A stretch of DNA of 9,552 nucleotides from Desulfobacterales bacterium (GTDB lineage: Bacteria; Desulfobacterota; Desulfobacteria; Desulfobacterales; BuS5), in NCBI GenBank assembly GCA_016735355.1, contig JAERRQ010000187.1:1-9552 (forward strand), given 5' to 3'. Every line of letters starts with the position of its first letter. The first letter of the stretch is position 1. The notes under the pieces are model-generated. The model searched no databases. It worked only from the letters and a program-made list of their open reading frames with translations, and had not been told where the DNA came from. Below, one piece after another: positions 1-6,855 of the stretch. The translations under genes and the position numbers were made by a program.

Positions 1-147
1 GTAAGTGCTGATGATGAGTTGATAATACTTGAATCCATGAAGATGGAAAATCCGATCTGTGCTTCGTCAGACGGCACGGTTACCGAGGTCAAAGTAGAAG
101 AGCAGGATAAGGTGCAAGTTAATCAGGTGTTGGCGATAATAGATTAA
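1..147 (+). CDS. Biotin carboxyl carrier protein/subunit, C-terminal part (5' end outside window)
   Basis: Frame 1 is open from the first base and ends in TAA at 145-147, giving 48 residues of a biotinyl/lipoyl-attachment domain. The signature ESMKMEN is at residues 11-17, and Lys14 (codon 40-42) is the expected biotinylated lysine. It is followed by the usual second half of the fold (DGTVTEV, then a V-x-V-N-Q-VLAIID ending). In this family the biotin arm carries carboxyl groups between a biotin carboxylase and a carboxyltransferase, for example of acetyl-CoA, propionyl-CoA or pyruvate carboxylase, or of a sodium-pumping decarboxylase. The visible part does not say which complex. The methionine on each side of the lysine favours biotin over lipoate. 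The gene ends at the domain's C-terminus, as in free carrier subunits and in multidomain enzymes. A hairpin with a T-run follows at 211-271. Confidence 0.9.
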   Translation, partial: VSADDELIILESMKMENPICASSDGTVTEVKVEEQDKVQVNQVLAIID

Positions 148-210
148 TACTTTACAGTTATATAAATAATTTAACAGTGTTGCCGGTCGGAGATATACGA
201 TTGGAAAACG

Positions 211-271
211 AAAAGGGGTCGATGCTATCTTGGACTATTACAGGGGTCAAACATAGCCTCGACCCCTTTTT
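211..271. terminator. Long inverted repeat, probable bidirectional terminator and repeat-derived element
   Basis: The arms 211-228 and 253-270 pair over 18 positions with one mismatch (T223/C258), around a 24-nt loop. The GC core (GGGGTCGA / TCGACCCC) is followed on the plus strand by TTTTT and on the minus strand by TTTTCG and TTTT. It can therefore act as an intrinsic terminator for the carrier gene (+) and for the parB-like gene (-). A third GGGGTC copy in the loop (243-248) can also pair with the right arm, so two alternative folds exist. The parB-like stop codon (225-227) lies inside the left arm, so the repeat overlaps coding sequence. Confidence 0.7.
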
Positions 272-1217
272 CATTTATAATCCTGTTGAGGGTAGATTGA
301 CGCTTTTCGAGCTCCGCGTGGCTTTTAAAGTCTATGGTTAATTTATAGATCTTTCCTTCAAAATTTTTAGGGGGAACAAGTTTTATACCATCTCCGAGTC
401 TTAATACCTTGATAAGCTTTTTAAAATTTTTCTCATAATCTGTTATTACGGGAAAACGTCTCTGTTTTAAATAAGATCTTATTTCTGCGGTTTTTTTTGT
501 CCGGTCAAGATCCTTACTGTTAATTATTTTATTTAATCTATTCTCCTGCAACACTTCCGAAATTGAGCTATCATCACGCAAGGCAATTTCTTTAGTTAAA
601 CTAATTATTTCCTTCTGTTTATTCAGGCTTGTTTTGAGTTCATCAAAAAGATCGGCAAGAGCTACTCCGGCAGGTTTATTCAAAGCCCCAAGTTCGAGAG
701 CTATTGTAAGGGAAAGGGTCTTGTTGAGTACATATTCCTGTAAAGAAGAAGATAGATTATAAAGGTCTTTAAGTTTTTTAATAATCGACGGATTTCCCGG
801 CAGCCCCAGTCCGAATGCAATCTTTGCCGGCGCAAGATCATCTTCAAAATATTTCCCGAGTAGATGAACCGCCCGGGCTTGCTCTATCAAATTCAAGGGC
901 CCCTGAAAAGCGTTTTCAGCAACAGCAATTTGAATCGATGTTAAATCACTTACTTCCGAAGATAAAACACGCGCTTTGATATGAACAATCCCAAGCATTT
1001 TACATGCTTCTATCCGTCTGAAACCGCTTACAATAATTAATTTTGAGCCTTTTTCTTTAAGTATGGGGAGGGTAATCAACCCTATTTCCTTAATCGATGC
1101 AGCCAGGGGATCAATTTCGGTTCTGGTTGTAATGCAGAAAGTCTTATCTTCTGAATCAATACACGAAAGCTCTATATTTTTTTCTTTAAAGTGCATAGAT
1201 AATTCTTTAACGCCCAT
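225..1217 (-). CDS. ParB/Srx-fold partition-like protein (orphan, no ParA in window)
   Basis: A 330-residue protein with a ParB N-terminal domain at about residues 28-107. The segment ASIKEIGLITLPIL is followed by VSGFRRIEACKMLG (63-76), which matches the G-x-RR-x-x-A box of the ParB CTP-binding pocket. ENAFQGPLNLIEQA (101-114) matches the EN...LN-x-IEEA box that leads into the helix-turn-helix. A KorB/ParB-like helical region follows (about 115-185). The C-terminal half is Lys-rich and not recognised. True ParB works with ParA on parS sites. Here there is no parA, and the neighbour is purC 52 bp upstream, so a DNA-binding or regulatory role is as likely as partition. No good Shine-Dalgarno precedes the ATG at 1217; Met8 (1196) is an alternative start. 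The last 14 codons lie in the inverted repeat at 211-270 and may have replaced the original C-terminus. Confidence 0.8.
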   Translation of the reverse strand: MGVKELSMHFKEKNIELSCIDSEDKTFCITTRTEIDPLAASIKEIGLITLPILKEKGSKLIIVSGFRRIEACKMLGIVHIKARVLSSEVSDLTSIQIAVAENAFQGPLNLIEQARAVHLLGKYFEDDLAPAKIAFGLGLPGNPSIIKKLKDLYNLSSSLQEYVLNKTLSLTIALELGALNKPAGVALADLFDELKTSLNKQKEIISLTKEIALRDDSSISEVLQENRLNKIINSKDLDRTKKTAEIRSYLKQRRFPVITDYEKNFKKLIKVLRLGDGIKLVPPKNFEGKIYKLTIDFKSHAELEKRQSTLNRIINEKGVEAMFDPCNSPR

Positions 1218-1269
1218 TCACGGTTATCAGTTTCCGTTTTTTTTTGTTTCAACTATCCACGTTCCTTAT

Positions 1270-2151
1270 TCATTCTGTCAACTGCTTTAACGCCTCCATA
1301 TATTTGCTGCGCGTATTCTGAATAACTTTGCCGGGCAGGTTTGGAGCAGGCGGTGTTTTATTCCAGTTGATTGAAATCAAATAATCCCTGATGTATTGCT
1401 TGTCATAACTATCCTGCGGGCCTCCTGGATGGTAAGACCCCTTGGGCCAAAATCTGGATGAATCGGGTGTAAGCACTTCATCTATCAGGATAACCTCATT
1501 ATCATAAAGGCCGAATTCAAACTTGGTATCAGCAATAATAATTCCTTTCTGATCAGCAAGCTCAACTCCCTTTTTATATATTGCAATACTGAGTTCTTTG
1601 ACTCTTGCGGCAAGATTTCGTCCAACCATCTCGACCGCTGATTCATAATCTATATTAATGTCATGCGTCCCTTGCTCCTCTTTTGTAGAAGGAGTAAAAA
1701 TAATTTCCGGGAGTTTATCCGACTCTTTAAGCCCTTGAGGCAGCTCTATGCCGCAAATACTTCCGGATGCCTGATATGATTTCCATCCTGAGCCTGAAAT
1801 ATACCCCCTTACAACGCATTCGATAGGAAGGGGGTTCGCTTTTTTAACAAGCATGCTTCTTCCGTCCAGAAAATCAGCATACGGTTTACATATATCAGGA
1901 TAATCTTTTATATTGCTTGAAATAAGATGATTTTGCACAATCGGCTCCATAACTTCAAACCAGAACAGAGATATTGCGGTAAGAATTTTTCCTTTTTCAG
2001 GAACAGGATTCGGCATTATAACGTCAAATGCAGAGATTCGATCTGTTGCCACTATCAAAAGTCTGTCTCCAAGGTCATAGATATCTCTTACCTTACCCCT
2101 TTTAACCAGTTTTAGCCCGGTAAAATCAGTCTCAAATAAAGATTGCCCCAT
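1270..2151 (-). CDS. purC: Phosphoribosylaminoimidazole-succinocarboxamide (SAICAR) synthase
   Basis: Catalyses the ATP-dependent ligation of aspartate to CAIR in cytoplasmic de novo purine synthesis. The 293 residues show the family signatures in order: KRGKVRDIY (17-25, ATP loop), ATDRISAFD (35-43), ECVVRGY followed by GSGWK (111-124), [13 protein letters not shown] (152-164), [10 protein letters not shown] (about 205-214) and [13 protein letters not shown]. The length and the long C-terminal segment match the roughly 300-residue form (as in yeast Ade1) rather than the roughly 240-residue form of E. coli and B. subtilis. The ATG at 2151 is 6 bp after the PilZ gene. Its likely ribosome site, AAAGGGA, lies inside the last PilZ codons, so translation is probably coupled. 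No other purine gene is in the window. Confidence 0.97.
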   Translation of the reverse strand: MGQSLFETDFTGLKLVKRGKVRDIYDLGDRLLIVATDRISAFDVIMPNPVPEKGKILTAISLFWFEVMEPIVQNHLISSNIKDYPDICKPYADFLDGRSMLVKKANPLPIECVVRGYISGSGWKSYQASGSICGIELPQGLKESDKLPEIIFTPSTKEEQGTHDINIDYESAVEMVGRNLAARVKELSIAIYKKGVELADQKGIIIADTKFEFGLYDNEVILIDEVLTPDSSRFWPKGSYHPGGPQDSYDKQYIRDYLISINWNKTPPAPNLPGKVIQNTRSKYMEALKQLTE

Positions 2152-2157
2152 TACACT

Positions 2158-2511
2158 TTATCCCTTTCTCTCGTGCTTGTTAAAATAATCGATAAATAAC
2201 TTTAAAATCTGAAAAGCTGTTTCATCAACATTATAAAACTCAATTCCGGTTTTATATTTTCCATTCTTGCAATCGGCTGAATAAATTACATTACCCTTGA
2301 TATCAACCACATCGTCTTCCAGGCCTATTGCCAGCAATATTGCCTGCTTTAAATCAACAGGAATATAGGTTTCCAAAAGAATCCCGGATTCTGAAACATT
2401 CAATGTCCTGCCGATGCTCTGCTTTACAATTTTATCATTTTCATCAAGTGCAAAATATGTCAGATTGATTGAGTCTATTCTTATATGTTTTCTATTGTCT
2501 TTAGTCATCAT
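2158..2511 (-). CDS. Small stand-alone PilZ domain protein (probable c-di-GMP receptor)
   Basis: A 117-residue protein consisting of one PilZ domain. Both c-di-GMP signature motifs are present: R-x-x-x-R as RKHIR (residues 7-11) and (D/N)-x-S-x-x-G as NVSESG (38-43). The later barrel strand contains the usual G of YKTGIEF (86-92). Known PilZ domains of this type bind dimeric c-di-GMP through these residues and then act by protein contact, so binding is likely but not shown. Two adjacent ATGs (2511 and 2508) follow GGGA; the second has the better spacing of 6 nt. It lies 11 bp after the DUF4388 gene and 6 bp before purC, inside the same tight gene row as the GTPase, which suggests it is the c-di-GMP input of that module. 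Confidence 0.9.
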   Translation of the reverse strand: MMTKDNRKHIRIDSINLTYFALDENDKIVKQSIGRTLNVSESGILLETYIPVDLKQAILLAIGLEDDVVDIKGNVIYSADCKNGKYKTGIEFYNVDETAFQILKLFIDYFNKHERKG

Positions 2512-2522
2512 ATTCCCACTTT

Positions 2523-3698
2523 TTAATTCTTGTCCATTAAATAGCTCTTATTCTTATCACAGGCCAGTCTTGTGGTAACGGCGATACAATTTCCCGTATG
2601 TTCAATGATTTTTTTAAAAATTAATGGAGTAGCATTATATTCTTTTTGCAACTTACCTGGATCAATCGGCATAACCTCAATATCTTTTGATCCGAAAACA
2701 GAAGCTGCACCAGGCTCATGCCCTATCGAATGGAACGGAATATTACCAACAAAATCTCCCTCACTTAAATTGGCAAGCTTAACATAACCTCTCGGTGTAT
2801 TGCGAACGACAAAGGCTTGGCCGTATTTTATAGTAAAAAGCCTTGTATCTCTTTCACCCTGCACGAAGAATGGATCCTTGCCTTTTATGAAATCATACAA
2901 ATCATTATCAGGCCTTCCGGGTCCGATAGACAAATTCGTAACCTGATCCAGTCTGTTTTCAAGGCTCGTTACAATATCCCTGAACTCATTAGACATGCAG
3001 GAGTATTCACTGGACAAACGTTGTAAATCGAGTACGCCTAGTTGAACATTGCCAACAGCAACAACAGTAGCATTACGTATATCCCTTCGTACTAACAATG
3101 AAGTTAACCTGCCGATAAAACCACCTTTGCCGATCTTTAAAATTACCTCCGAGCCTTGTGTTGTTTTTCTTATTATATCAACCATGCCGTTCAATATAAC
3201 CCACATCCAGTTGCCGAATTTATTCTCTTCAACAATACTATCACCATCAAGGAATTCTTCTTCGTCCACCACATACATATAATCGATAAGCGGGCCCTTA
3301 ATCAAGGGTTTGCCAGGCTGGCTATCGGGCATAAATTTCTTTTCATCAGAAACAGGGCCAAGTCTTATAATGTTTCCATCATCCAGCATTCTTAACCCGT
3401 CCAGGATAATTTTCATCCTGCTCTGGTTGATCTTCTTCTCAATATCCAAATCCATAAGGGTAAATTCAAATATGCCTTCAGTCCATCCAAACAGCGAATA
3501 AACAGCTTCGACCCCTGCGTGTGAACCGTTTGAGGCATCTACGAGATCACCATTTTTAAAGTATATGAAACCAGGCTTTTTAGCATATCTGCCGGTAATG
3601 CGCAGAATACCATTACTTGCGTTTGTACCAAGCACTTGTAGCAATTCGGCAAGATTTAAAAACTGAAGTTCGCCGGAAAAAACGATGCTGTTGTTCAT
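2523..3698 (-). CDS. DUF4388 (PATAN) protein with two cyclic-nucleotide-binding-like barrels
   Basis: 391 residues. Residues 4-110 form a DUF4388/PATAN domain: FSGELQFLNLAELLQVLG, then NGILRITG, GFIYFKNGDLVDA, and EAVYSLFGWTEGIFEF. Residues 137-255 look like a cNMP-binding jelly roll (ILNGMVDIIRKT, VILKIGKGGFIG, RNATVVAV). Residues 276-380 appear to be a second, more diverged barrel (FTIKYGQAFVVRN, LANLSEGDFVGNIPF). In cNMP-binding domains the phosphate-binding cassette usually has FGE followed by R-x-A-T. Here the glutamate position is Arg197 (FIGR), while R208-x-A-T is kept, so ordinary cAMP/cGMP binding is doubtful. No DNA-binding or catalytic domain is seen, so it is most likely a scaffold or effector. 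It lies 9 bp after the MglA-like GTPase gene and 11 bp before the PilZ gene. Confidence 0.85.
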   Translation of the reverse strand: MNNSIVFSGELQFLNLAELLQVLGTNASNGILRITGRYAKKPGFIYFKNGDLVDASNGSHAGVEAVYSLFGWTEGIFEFTLMDLDIEKKINQSRMKIILDGLRMLDDGNIIRLGPVSDEKKFMPDSQPGKPLIKGPLIDYMYVVDEEEFLDGDSIVEENKFGNWMWVILNGMVDIIRKTTQGSEVILKIGKGGFIGRLTSLLVRRDIRNATVVAVGNVQLGVLDLQRLSSEYSCMSNEFRDIVTSLENRLDQVTNLSIGPGRPDNDLYDFIKGKDPFFVQGERDTRLFTIKYGQAFVVRNTPRGYVKLANLSEGDFVGNIPFHSIGHEPGAASVFGSKDIEVMPIDPGKLQKEYNATPLIFKKIIEHTGNCIAVTTRLACDKNKSYLMDKN

Positions 3699-3707
3699 AC
3701 CTGTTAT

Positions 3708-4322
3708 TTATTCAGCCCACTTTAATTGTTTCTGTAAAAATTCCAGTGTTAATTTCATACATCCCTGTAAAGTTTCTCCAACACCATCACCAGTGATTGC
3801 ACTTGCTGAAAAAGAAGGCACCTTAAGCTGCCTGTTCAGATCCCTTTCCATCATTTCCAGAGACATCAATGGAAGTCCTTCTTCAGCAAGATCTCTTTTA
3901 TTATACTGCATAACAAGAGGTATTTTTAAAATATTTATACCATATTCCTTTAAATTTTTCTGCAGATCCTTCAATGAAAGCATATTTTTTTCACGCCTGA
4001 CCTTAAACGAATCAGCGACAAATATTATGCCGTCAACACCTCTTAAAACCAGCTTTCTAGTTGAAGAATAGCGTACCTGACCAGGGACGGTATATAATTG
4101 CGCTCTAATTTCACAACCTCTAATTTTACCAAGGCCCAAGGGAAGAAAATCGAAAAAAAGGGTACGATCACCCTCTGTATTAATGGAAACCATTTCGCCG
4201 GTTATCTGTTTCTGATAAGTCTTGAAAATTGATTCAAGATTTGTTGTCTTTCCACACCTACCAGGGCCGTAATATACAATTTTACACTCTATTTCTCGTT
4301 TCTTCAAATTAAAAATAGCCAT
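3708..4322 (-). CDS. MglA-type small Ras-like GTPase
   Basis: 204 residues from the ATG at 4322, which has GGAG at two spacings (3 and 9 nt). An in-frame TTG at 4337 would add five residues and is less likely. The N-terminus resembles MglA: REIECKIVYYGPGRCGKTTN with the P-loop GPGRCGKT at 19-26. Other GTPase motifs are TEGDRTLFFDFLP (49-61, switch I/PM region), TVPGQ (78-82, the MglA-family form of DxxGQ), NKRD (141-144, guanine specificity) and SASA (171-174). MglA of Myxococcus and Thermus is a cytoplasmic polarity switch for type IV pili and gliding, controlled by the Roadblock protein MglB. No MglB homologue lies in the window. Adjacency to the DUF4388/cNMP-barrel and PilZ genes suggests those are partners. 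No lipidation signal or membrane segment is seen. Confidence 0.93.
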   Translation of the reverse strand: MAIFNLKKREIECKIVYYGPGRCGKTTNLESIFKTYQKQITGEMVSINTEGDRTLFFDFLPLGLGKIRGCEIRAQLYTVPGQVRYSSTRKLVLRGVDGIIFVADSFKVRREKNMLSLKDLQKNLKEYGINILKIPLVMQYNKRDLAEEGLPLMSLEMMERDLNRQLKVPSFSASAITGDGVGETLQGCMKLTLEFLQKQLKWAE

Positions 4323-4398
4323 ATTCTCCAGCTCCAAGGCAATAAGAGGATTTTTTTAACAAACTCATAAAAATATTTTGCAAGCCACTTCAAACCAG

Positions 4399-4517
4399 TT
4401 GAGCGATTAGCTGTTAGCCTTGAAAAACCAAGGTATTACATCAGTAAGAAATAACACCCAATGGGTGACAAAACATCTTGTAATCGTTAATCTAACAGCT
4501 AAAGGCTAAGCGCTCAA
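4399..4517. repeat. 119-bp imperfect palindromic element (MITE-like or hairpin repeat)
   Basis: The ends are inverted repeats. The left arm reads TTGAGCG then TTAGCTGTTAG (4399-4417). The right arm (4492-4517) is its reverse complement, except that 8 extra bases sit between the two blocks. Inside are smaller hairpins: CCTTG/CAAGG (4418-4433), ATTACA/TGTAAT (4435-4440 with 4479-4484) and CACCCA/TGGGTG (4455-4467). The whole can fold into one large branched hairpin. It encodes no protein and shows no clear target-site duplication. It fills most of the 226-bp gap between the TPR-like gene and the GTPase gene, and could reduce read-through or stabilise mRNA ends. Its mobility is inferred from structure only. 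Confidence 0.7.
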
Positions 4518-4548
4518 ATAAGGTCACAATAGCTCCTGTTATACTTTT

Positions 4549-5466
4549 TTACATACTTATAATTTTTATATCCAGACAATAATCTCCTCTCTTTGGTCCT
4601 GATTTTATCTCTGTCTTGGATGAAACAAGACCGGAACCTTTAAACATTGCTATAGGGGAGTAATATTGAACATCTTCAAGCTTATGGCCTATGGAAAGGC
4701 TGTCGACCCATTCCTTCTCCTTGCTTGAAATTATCAAACTAATCATATTGCCGGATTGAAAGCTGACATCATACTCTATAATTGATCCCTTTCGAGGCCC
4801 GGAATCAAAAATAATCCCGATTGAACTGATATCCAGCACATTATCAGGATCATCCTTCTCATGAAGTTGGTTAGACCCCTTATCATCACTGCGTATTTCA
4901 GGAAGAGTGATATTCAACTCCTTTTTATCAATCATATCCTGCAGGAACAACCGTATCCTTTTTAACTCTGAGGAATTAAAAAAATCACTGGTCAGCCATT
5001 TTTGGAATTGAGCCACAGCTGCATCCAGTGAAGATAAAGCTACATGACATCTAAGAATATTCTTTGCAGCCACTACCCGAACAGTATCATGTCTTAACAA
5101 TTCGAAAAATTCTTTTAATGCCCGTTCAAACTGACCGAACTTCGCCAACGCTATAGCGCCTTCAAGCTTTGCAGCCTCTTCATGTTCCTCACTTGAAAAA
5201 GAGAATAATTGTTTTATAAGATTCTGCGCCTTCATAGATATTTCATGGTTTGCTCCTGTTCCGTTTAATGACTTAATCTTCTGTCCCAACGCTGAAATTC
5301 TTTTTGAAATTACACTTAACATATTATCGCTGTTTTCAAGTTGTTTATTTTTTTGAAATAATCCTGCTGCATTTTCATACTTTCCCTTAGCTTCAATATA
5401 CAACCCCTGAGAACTATAAATCTCTGCTTCCTGTATTAGTCCCTTAATCTGTTTTGCAATATTCAT
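4549..5466 (-). CDS. Helical-repeat (TPR-like) protein with C-terminal PilZ-like domain
   Basis: 305 residues from the ATG at 5466, which has GGTGG 9 nt upstream. A TTG at 5481 would add five residues. Residues 1-65 form paired helices of TPR type (EAEIYSSQGLYIEAKGKYENAAGLF). Residues 98-160 contain further helical pairs (LEGAIALAKFGQFERALKEFFELL). After a charged linker (185-208) comes a beta-rich domain (209-305). It opens with LDISSIG, matching the PilZ (D/N)-x-S-x-x-G motif, but has no R-x-x-x-R in front, so c-di-GMP binding is uncertain. The YYSPIAMFKGSGLV and DYCLDIKII strands fit a PilZ-like barrel. There is no signal peptide or membrane segment. It precedes the MglA-like GTPase on the same strand, separated by the repeat at 4399-4517, and may be part of the same pathway. 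The PilZ assignment is moderate. Confidence 0.7.
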   Translation of the reverse strand: MNIAKQIKGLIQEAEIYSSQGLYIEAKGKYENAAGLFQKNKQLENSDNMLSVISKRISALGQKIKSLNGTGANHEISMKAQNLIKQLFSFSSEEHEEAAKLEGAIALAKFGQFERALKEFFELLRHDTVRVVAAKNILRCHVALSSLDAAVAQFQKWLTSDFFNSSELKRIRLFLQDMIDKKELNITLPEIRSDDKGSNQLHEKDDPDNVLDISSIGIIFDSGPRKGSIIEYDVSFQSGNMISLIISSKEKEWVDSLSIGHKLEDVQYYSPIAMFKGSGLVSSKTEIKSGPKRGDYCLDIKIISM

Positions 5467-5489
5467 ATTTGATACCACCAATTATTAGT

Positions 5490-5498
5490 ATTATCACA
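5490..5498 (-). promoter_or_regulatory. Possible extended -10 promoter for the TPR/PilZ gene
   Basis: Read on the minus strand this is TGTGATAAT: a TG-N extension followed by GATAAT, one mismatch from the TATAAT consensus. It lies about 24 nt before the ATG at 5466. No good -35 hexamer is visible 16-18 nt upstream, which is tolerated by extended -10 promoters. It is the only convincing promoter upstream of the minus-strand gene row. Confidence 0.35.
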
Positions 5499-5849
5499 AG
5501 TGTCGGTAATTAATATCTTTTAAATTAAATCGCTAACCCGAAAAGCTAATAGAAAATTTAATTTATAGCTTCTTTTTACTAATGCTGTCAATCTTTGAAA
5601 GGTACTGACTTGATAGATGTTAAAAGTCCGGATCCGGTTAAGCCGAAATTTTCAAATAAATGATATGCAAATATCATACCTTATTGTACCACAAAATAGC
5701 ATGGTTAAATTTTTTTCAATAAGGACCAGCAATTGTTCGCTCTGTACATACAACCAAATCTGCTCCGGCATATATTCCAATACCTTTAATCATGAGATAA
5801 AATGTTGCGGCATTCAGCAGGCAGTTATTTTGCCGGCATGCTTTTTGGC

Positions 5850-5881
5850 TTGACAATGAAAAGATTCCTGGAATATATATA
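5850..5881 (+). promoter_or_regulatory. Sigma70-like promoter of mdh
   Basis: A perfect TTGACA (5850-5855) is followed after 18 nt by TATATA (5874-5879), within an alternating AT run (5874-5882). It sits about 45 nt before the mdh start, leaving a short leader that contains the AAGGAG ribosome site. No operator is evident. Confidence 0.55.
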
Positions 5882-5922
5882 TAAGGTAATATTATAATAA
5901 TAGCATTAAAAAGGAGAATATT

Positions 5923-6855
5923 GTGGACAAAAAAGTGACCGTTGTGGGAGCCGGTAATGTTGGAGGCATGGCAGCCCAGCACCTGGCTATGAGAGGGATA
6001 TGTGATGTGGTCTTGGTAGATATTCTTGATGGTATTCCCCAAGGAAAGGCTTTAGACTTGGCAGAAGCATCGCCGATAGAGAAATATGACGTGCATTTAA
6101 TAGGTTCCAACGATTATGAACCATCTGCTGGATCAGATATAGTTATAATTACAGCGGGCGTACCACGCAAACCAAATATGAGCCGTGATGATTTATTGGG
6201 CATTAATGCCAAAATCATGAAAGATATAACAGAAAAAGTAGCAAAACTTTCACCCGAAGCAATAATTCTCGTTCTTAGCAATCCCCTTGATGCCATGTGC
6301 CATGTTGCTTTTGATACAACCGGATTCCCGAAAAACAGGGTTATAGGGATGGCCGGAGTTTTGGATTCCGCAAGATTCAGAACATTTATATCCTGGGAGC
6401 TTGGTGTTTCGGTAGAAAGTACACAAGCGCTGGTTTTAGGCGGACATGGAGATACCATGGTTCCCCTGCCGCGATACACTACTGTCGCAGGCATACCGAT
6501 CACAGAACTGCTTCCGGAGGACCGTATTGAAGCCCTGATAGAAAGAACAAGAAATGGTGGGGCGGAAATTGTAGGCCTTTTCAAGACCGGAAGCGCATTT
6601 TATGCTCCTTCATCGGCTGTGCTCGAAATGGCAGAGTCTATTCTTCTGGACAAGAAAAAAATCCTGCCATGCGCTGCTTATCTTGAAGGTGAGTATGGGA
6701 AAAATGGTCTTTTTATAGGTGTTCCGGTAAAACTTGGAGCAAACGGCATTGAGGAGATCATACAGCTTGACCTGACAGACAAGGAAATGGCGGAACTGGA
6801 TAAATCTGCCGATGCCGTCACAGAGCTGGTCGAAGCATTAAAAAAACTGGTATAA
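5923..6855 (+). CDS. mdh: NAD-dependent malate dehydrogenase, LDH-like type
   Basis: Interconverts malate and oxaloacetate with NAD(H) in the cytoplasm, serving the TCA cycle in either direction. 310 residues, the normal length. The Rossmann motif GAGNVGG is at 9-15 and Asp33 ends the second strand, which favours NAD over NADP. The substrate loop [13 protein letters not shown] has Arg82 where lactate dehydrogenases carry Gln, and Arg88 is also present, so malate is the expected substrate. Asn120 (LSNPLD), the Asp148/Arg151 segment LDSARFR and the catalytic His175 in [12 protein letters not shown] are intact. The start is GTG at 5923 with AAGGAG 6 nt upstream. It is apparently monocistronic, with its own promoter. 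Its TAA directly abuts the uvrC stop codon on the other strand, leaving no room for a dedicated terminator. Confidence 0.97.
   Translation: MDKKVTVVGAGNVGGMAAQHLAMRGICDVVLVDILDGIPQGKALDLAEASPIEKYDVHLIGSNDYEPSAGSDIVIITAGVPRKPNMSRDDLLGINAKIMKDITEKVAKLSPEAIILVLSNPLDAMCHVAFDTTGFPKNRVIGMAGVLDSARFRTFISWELGVSVESTQALVLGGHGDTMVPLPRYTTVAGIPITELLPEDRIEALIERTRNGGAEIVGLFKTGSAFYAPSSAVLEMAESILLDKKKILPCAAYLEGEYGKNGLFIGVPVKLGANGIEEIIQLDLTDKEMAELDKSADAVTELVEALKKLV

Larger units (their letters stand above)
5467..5922. other. Divergent intergenic region between the TPR/PilZ gene and mdh
   Basis: 456 bp without a convincing gene. It holds a probable extended -10 promoter for the minus-strand genes near 5490-5498 and a sigma70-like promoter for mdh at 5850-5881. 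An AT-rich inverted repeat (TAAATTAAAT near 5520, ATTTAATTTA near 5557) is also present. The stretch 5716-5870, read on the minus strand, gives a protein-like frame ending at 5716 that has no start or RBS of its own; it may be a gene or repeat remnant. Confidence 0.5.

Noticed and set aside
2572..3501. Several plus-strand frames of 63-79 codons, and one at 3685-4071, over the DUF4388 and GTPase genes
   Set aside because: All lie antisense to genes with clear domain motifs, and none shows a recognisable domain or RBS.
5892..6584. Two open frames on the minus strand across mdh (5892-6110 and 6114-6584)
   Set aside because: They are antisense to a fully supported mdh with intact motifs, have low-complexity Ser/Thr/Pro-rich translations and show no ribosome site.
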